Assembly (NCBI GenBank): GCA_963760375.1
Contig: CAVXCS010000003.1
Coordinates: 40,878-104,877, forward strand
Reading direction: 5' to 3'
DNA: 64,000 nucleotides
DNA from: Pelagihabitans sp963760375
GTDB lineage: Bacteria; Bacteroidota; Bacteroidia; Flavobacteriales; Flavobacteriaceae
A program made the translations under genes and the position numbers. The notes below the pieces were generated by a model, which saw only the letters and a list, made by a program, of their open reading frames with translations, was not told where the DNA came from and ran no database searches. Shown piece after piece: positions 60,022-64,000 of the stretch; the first letter of the stretch is position 1, and the number at the start of each line of letters is the position of its first letter.

Positions 60022-60576
60022 TTATTTCTTGGTTTTGGGCGCCAGGAACATGGTCATCCTTTTCCCTTCCAACCTAGGCATTTGTTCTACTTTGCCCCAT
60101 TCTTCAAGTTCCGAAGCGAGTTTTAACAACAAAATCTCGCCTTGGTCTTTGTATACTATCGATCGTCCTTTAAAAAAAACGTAAGCCTTCAATTTGGCCC
60201 CTTCCTTTAAAAACTTTTCTGCATGCTTTTTCTTAAAATCAAAGTCATGGTCATCCGTGTTGGGACCAAATCGTATTTCTTTCACGATCACCTTGGAAGC
60301 TTTGGCCTTCATCACCTTCTCCCGTTTCTTTTGTTCGTAAAGAAACTTCTTGTAATCGATAATTTTGCAAACGGGCGGTGCGGCATTCGGGGATATCTCC
60401 ACCAAATCCAGACCTGCCTCTTCTGCTTTGTCCAATGCAACGCGGATAGGATAGACGCCAACTTCTACATTATCACCTACCAACCTCACTTCCGGTGCTA
60501 AAATTCTGGCATTGATATTATGGGGATTTTTATTTTCCCTTCTTGGTTGAGGCCTAAATCTCTTACGTATTGCTAT
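60022..60576 (-). CDS. infC: Translation initiation factor IF-3, probable AUA start
   Basis: 184 residues if translation starts at ATA 60576-60574, giving M-AIRKRFRPQPRREN. No ATG, GTG or TTG lies upstream in frame; the first GTG (60489) would delete the N-terminal linker ahead of RLVGDNVEVGVYP. A second ATA six bases later is the alternative, with better spacing (8 nt) from AGGAG. C-terminal domain IRFGPNTDDHDFDFKKKHAEKF is intact. Rare start codons on infC permit IF-3 to repress its own translation. 28 nt after thrS. Confidence 0.92.
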   Translation of the reverse strand: MAIRKRFRPQPRRENKNPHNINARILAPEVRLVGDNVEVGVYPIRVALDKAEEAGLDLVEISPNAAPPVCKIIDYKKFLYEQKKREKVMKAKASKVIVKEIRFGPNTDDHDFDFKKKHAEKFLKEGAKLKAYVFFKGRSIVYKDQGEILLLKLASELEEWGKVEQMPRLEGKRMTMFLAPKTKK

Positions 60577-60604
60577 GACTCCTGCTTTTTAGTTAAACTT
60601 ATTA

Positions 60605-62548
60605 TTACGCTTTAAACGACTTTAAGGTACTATTTATTTCGGTATCGACCAAGCGCTTAAAATCGTCCAAACTTATCGTCCCCAAATCGGCGCCTCCGTG
60701 CCTCCGCACCGAAATGGTTCCATTGGCTTCTTCATTTTCCCCGACAATGAGCATAAACGGTATTTTGTTCATTTCTGCTTCCCGTATTTTTTTACCTACG
60801 GTTTCATTCCGGTTGTCAATGAGGGCGCGAATTTCGTTATTTTCTAGGGAATTTAAAACTTTTTCGGCATATTTTTCATGTTTCTCGCTCACCGATAGAA
60901 TTATGGCCTGTTGCGGTGTTAGCCACAAAGGGAAATTTCCTCCGGTATGCTCCAGCAGCAGCGCAATAAAACGTTCCATACTTCCGAAAGGCGCACGGTG
61001 TATCATTACGGGACGGTGCATTTCGTTATCACTGCCTTTATAGGTCAGGTCAAATCGCTCCGGCAAGTTGTAATCGACCTGTATGGTGCCCAGCTGCCAG
61101 TCCCTTCCAAGGGCATCTTTGACCATAAAATCCAATTTTGGGCCGTAAAAGGCTGCCTCCCCGCTTTCGATAACGAAGTTCAACCCTTTTTCGGTAGCGG
61201 CATTGATGATGGCCGCTTCGGCTTTCTCCCAGTTTTCGACCGAGCCGATGTATTTTTCGGGGGAATCGAGATCCCTGACCGAAACTTGGGCCCTGAAGTT
61301 ATCAAACCCGAGCGAACCCAAGACATAGAGCGACAGATCGATGACGTCTTTGAACTCTTGGTCGAGCTGGTCCGCGGTACAGAAGATATGGGCATCATCC
61401 TGGGTAAAACCGCGTACCCTGGTCAGCCCATGAAGTTCCCCGCTTTGTTCGTAGCGATAAACGGTGCCGAATTCGGCATACCTTTTGGGAAGTTCTTTGT
61501 AACTAAACGGTTTATGGTTGAATATTTCGCAATGATGGGGGCAGTTCATCGGCTTCAACAAAAATTCCTCATCTTCCTTTGGGGTATGGATCGGTTGAAA
61601 GCTATCGGCGCCGTATTTGGCATAATGGCCGGAAGTGACATAAAGCTCCTTTTGCCCGATATGCGGACTTACCACCATTTCATATCCGGCTTTTTTCTGT
61701 GCTTTCTTCAGGAATTGTTCCAAGCGGTCCCGCAAAGCGGCACCTTTCGGTAGCCATAGGGGTAGGCCCTGGCCAACTTTTTGGGAAAAGGTAAAGAGTT
61801 CAAGTTCCTTGCCCAGTTTTCTGTGGTCCCTTTTTTTGGCCTCTTCCAACAGTTCAAGATATTCGGTAAGGTCTTTTTGTTTTGGAAAGGAAATACCATA
61901 GACCCTGGTAAGCATTTTATTTTTTTCATCTCCTTTATAGTAGGCACCGGCCACACTCAGGACTTTTACCGCTTTGACGATACCGGTATTGGGGATGTGG
62001 CCGCCTCGGCAGAGGTCGGTAAAGGTATCATGGTCGCAGAAGGTAATATCGCCATCTACGAGCTTCTCGATGAGCTCCACTTTGTATTCATTTTTATCAC
62101 GGTAGTAGGAAAGGGCGTCGGCCTTTCGCACCGCGCGCATTTTGAAATCGTGTTTGCCACGTGCAATTTCCAACATTTTGTCTTCAATGGACTTGAAGTC
62201 TTTGTCTGAAATGCTTTCTTCCCCTAAATCAACATCATAATAAAAACCGTTGTCGATTGCCGGACCCACCCAGAGCTTGACATTGGGATAGAGCGCTTCC
62301 AAAGCTTGTGCCAGGATATGGGCAGAAGAATGCCAGAAGGCCTTTTTACCTTCGTTATCGTTCCAAGTATATAGGACCAAGGCACCGTCTTCGGTTAGGG
62401 GTGTTGTGGACTCGACCACTGTATGGTTGAATTTGGCCGATAAAACGTTCCTAGCCAAACCCTGACTGATATCCGCGGCCACCTCAATTGGCGTTATGCC
62501 CACGGCATATTCCTTTTTTGCACCGTCTGGTAATGTAATCTTGATCAT
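60605..62548 (-). CDS. thrS: Threonyl-tRNA synthetase
   Basis: 647 residues. N-terminal TGS domain (MIKITLPDGAKKEYAVG), editing domain with HSSAHILAQAL and the late HDTFTDLCRGGHIP, class II catalytic core (LKPMNCPHHCEIF with zinc Cys, FGTVYRYEQSGELHGLTRVRGF-type segment, MIHRAPFGSMERFI) and the anticodon-binding domain (YAEKVLNSLENNEIRAL). First gene of the operon; no T-box expected or seen. Confidence 0.97.
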   Translation of the reverse strand: MIKITLPDGAKKEYAVGITPIEVAADISQGLARNVLSAKFNHTVVESTTPLTEDGALVLYTWNDNEGKKAFWHSSAHILAQALEALYPNVKLWVGPAIDNGFYYDVDLGEESISDKDFKSIEDKMLEIARGKHDFKMRAVRKADALSYYRDKNEYKVELIEKLVDGDITFCDHDTFTDLCRGGHIPNTGIVKAVKVLSVAGAYYKGDEKNKMLTRVYGISFPKQKDLTEYLELLEEAKKRDHRKLGKELELFTFSQKVGQGLPLWLPKGAALRDRLEQFLKKAQKKAGYEMVVSPHIGQKELYVTSGHYAKYGADSFQPIHTPKEDEEFLLKPMNCPHHCEIFNHKPFSYKELPKRYAEFGTVYRYEQSGELHGLTRVRGFTQDDAHIFCTADQLDQEFKDVIDLSLYVLGSLGFDNFRAQVSVRDLDSPEKYIGSVENWEKAEAAIINAATEKGLNFVIESGEAAFYGPKLDFMVKDALGRDWQLGTIQVDYNLPERFDLTYKGSDNEMHRPVMIHRAPFGSMERFIALLLEHTGGNFPLWLTPQQAIILSVSEKHEKYAEKVLNSLENNEIRALIDNRNETVGKKIREAEMNKIPFMLIVGENEEANGTISVRRHGGADLGTISLDDFKRLVDTEINSTLKSFKA

Positions 62549-62890
62549 TTACTTGGTTTAATTACAGGAAGGCAAAGATAGTACGTTGCTTCGATGCCTA
62601 CAATATATATAAGGATGTTTTTGAGGTTTCCCATATATCGATGCTGTGGTTCGTTGGGTCGGAAGCGTGCCCAATAGCCGCGCTAACTTGTCAGGTACCT
62701 ATCGGCCATCTTTCAAACGAGATAGGTTTTGGGACAATTTTAAACCATGGTGGCTTGTGGGAAATAACAAAATGTATTATATTTAATGCCCTTTCAAAAA
62801 AAACACAAAGCTAATAAGCTAGTCCATAAGGTATTAAATACGGGGTGAAATTTTATTTAAAAAAAGATTTCAAATTATATTTTATTTTAA
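62549..62890. other. Intergenic region between thrS and the rRNA promoter
   Basis: No gene recognised. The last ~130 nt become very A/T-rich (for example 62850-62895), consistent with an UP-element-like region ahead of the rRNA promoter. The thrS promoter must lie just left of this on the minus strand, but I could not pick it with confidence. Confidence 0.4.
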
Positions 62891-62901
62891 AAAAACCCTC
62901 T

Positions 62902-62909
62902 TATATTTG
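62902..62909 (+). promoter_or_regulatory. -7 box of the rRNA operon promoter
   Basis: TATATTTG matches TAnnTTTG at all six positions and follows a run of A/T-rich DNA. Transcription would start near 62915, giving a leader of about 250 nt before 16S. Confidence 0.75.
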
Positions 62910-62914
62910 CACCC

Positions 62915-63164
62915 GCTTTGGGATTGGGGGAGCATGATGAAGGAGACGGTGATGTGGTGATTTCCCTTTATTTTCTGGGCACGGGGGCCTTTTTTGGTCC
63001 CGAAACAAAAGTTCATTGGAATATTGTAAAGACAACAAAAGGGGGCCGGGAGACCGGTCCCCGACAAGGGGCGCCGCATAACGGCGGCGTCCCGGACAGG
63101 AATTGAATCGAGAGACGGGGCCGGGAGGGCTTTTCGGTTGTCGGCGATTAAGTATATAAGAATC
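62915..63164 (+). other. 16S rRNA leader with processing-type inverted repeats
   Basis: G/C-rich leader with complementary blocks, for example GGGGCGCCGC followed by GGCGGCGTCCC around 63069-63093. These may form part of the pre-16S processing stem. Apparent short reading frames here are not coding. Confidence 0.5.
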
Positions 63165-63165
63165 G

Positions 63166-64000
<835 letters not shown>

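Overview
The window is chromosomal DNA of a marine-type member of the Flavobacteriaceae (Bacteroidota). The evidence is the partial 16S rRNA at the right end (flavobacterial 5' region), promoters with the Bacteroidota -7 element TAnnTTTG, and lineage families such as the DUF6090-type membrane protein, a PorT-type barrel, FKBP/TSP3 lipoproteins and a PyrR-like phosphoribosyltransferase. No insertion sequence, phage or CRISPR array was seen. Genus cannot be fixed from the sequence alone.

Bases 1-37,430 form one functional island for low-oxygen or dormant life. It encodes nine two-domain universal stress proteins (USPs), a ribosome hibernation factor, a CbpA/CbpM co-chaperone pair, thioredoxin, a cation P-type ATPase, an MscS channel, a class II (oxygen-independent) ribonucleotide reductase, PfkB and ROK sugar kinases, D-lactate dehydrogenase, nucleoside-degrading DeoD and DeoC, an NqrC-like flavin lipoprotein, and four members of an unrecognised coiled-coil family. 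In its middle lie a soluble PAS-PAS histidine kinase (16913-18436), whose first PAS domain keeps the FixL haem-ligand His and the Arg 20 residues later, and a response regulator whose receiver is fused directly to a CRP/FNR module (18529-19581). This looks like FixL-FixJ-FixK compressed into two proteins.

The main finding is the regulatory wiring. Sixteen palindromes of the form TGAY-N4-RTCA (TGA-N6-TCA) lie in the intergenic regions of the island. Each ends exactly 23 bp before a TAnnTTTG-like -7 box of a flanking gene; three have such a box on both sides, giving 19 operator-promoter pairs. This puts the palindrome centre near -41, the class II CRP/FNR activator position, in place of the -33 element. 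The same arrangement was not seen in the intergenic gaps to the right of 37.4 kb. The RR-CRP fusion keeps the recognition-helix Glu and Arg expected to read TGA half-sites. The inference is a DosR- or ANR-like oxygen/redox dormancy regulon controlled by the kinase/RR-CRP pair.

Bases 37,500-45,330 hold carbohydrate and secreted-enzyme genes (UxaC, a double DUF1080 protein, an esterase) and a small AT-richer group (MDR oxidoreductase, DUF6090-type protein, serine hydrolase) next to tRNA-Lys. Bases 45,500-62,550 are housekeeping: aroK, a phosphoribosyltransferase, Hsp15, an FKBP lipoprotein, split transketolase, tgt, an LptG-type permease, accA, dnaB, a HAD phosphatase, YjbQ and the thrS-infC-rpmI-rplT operon, in which infC appears to start with AUA. 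An rRNA promoter and leader and the first ~835 nt of 16S rRNA close the window.
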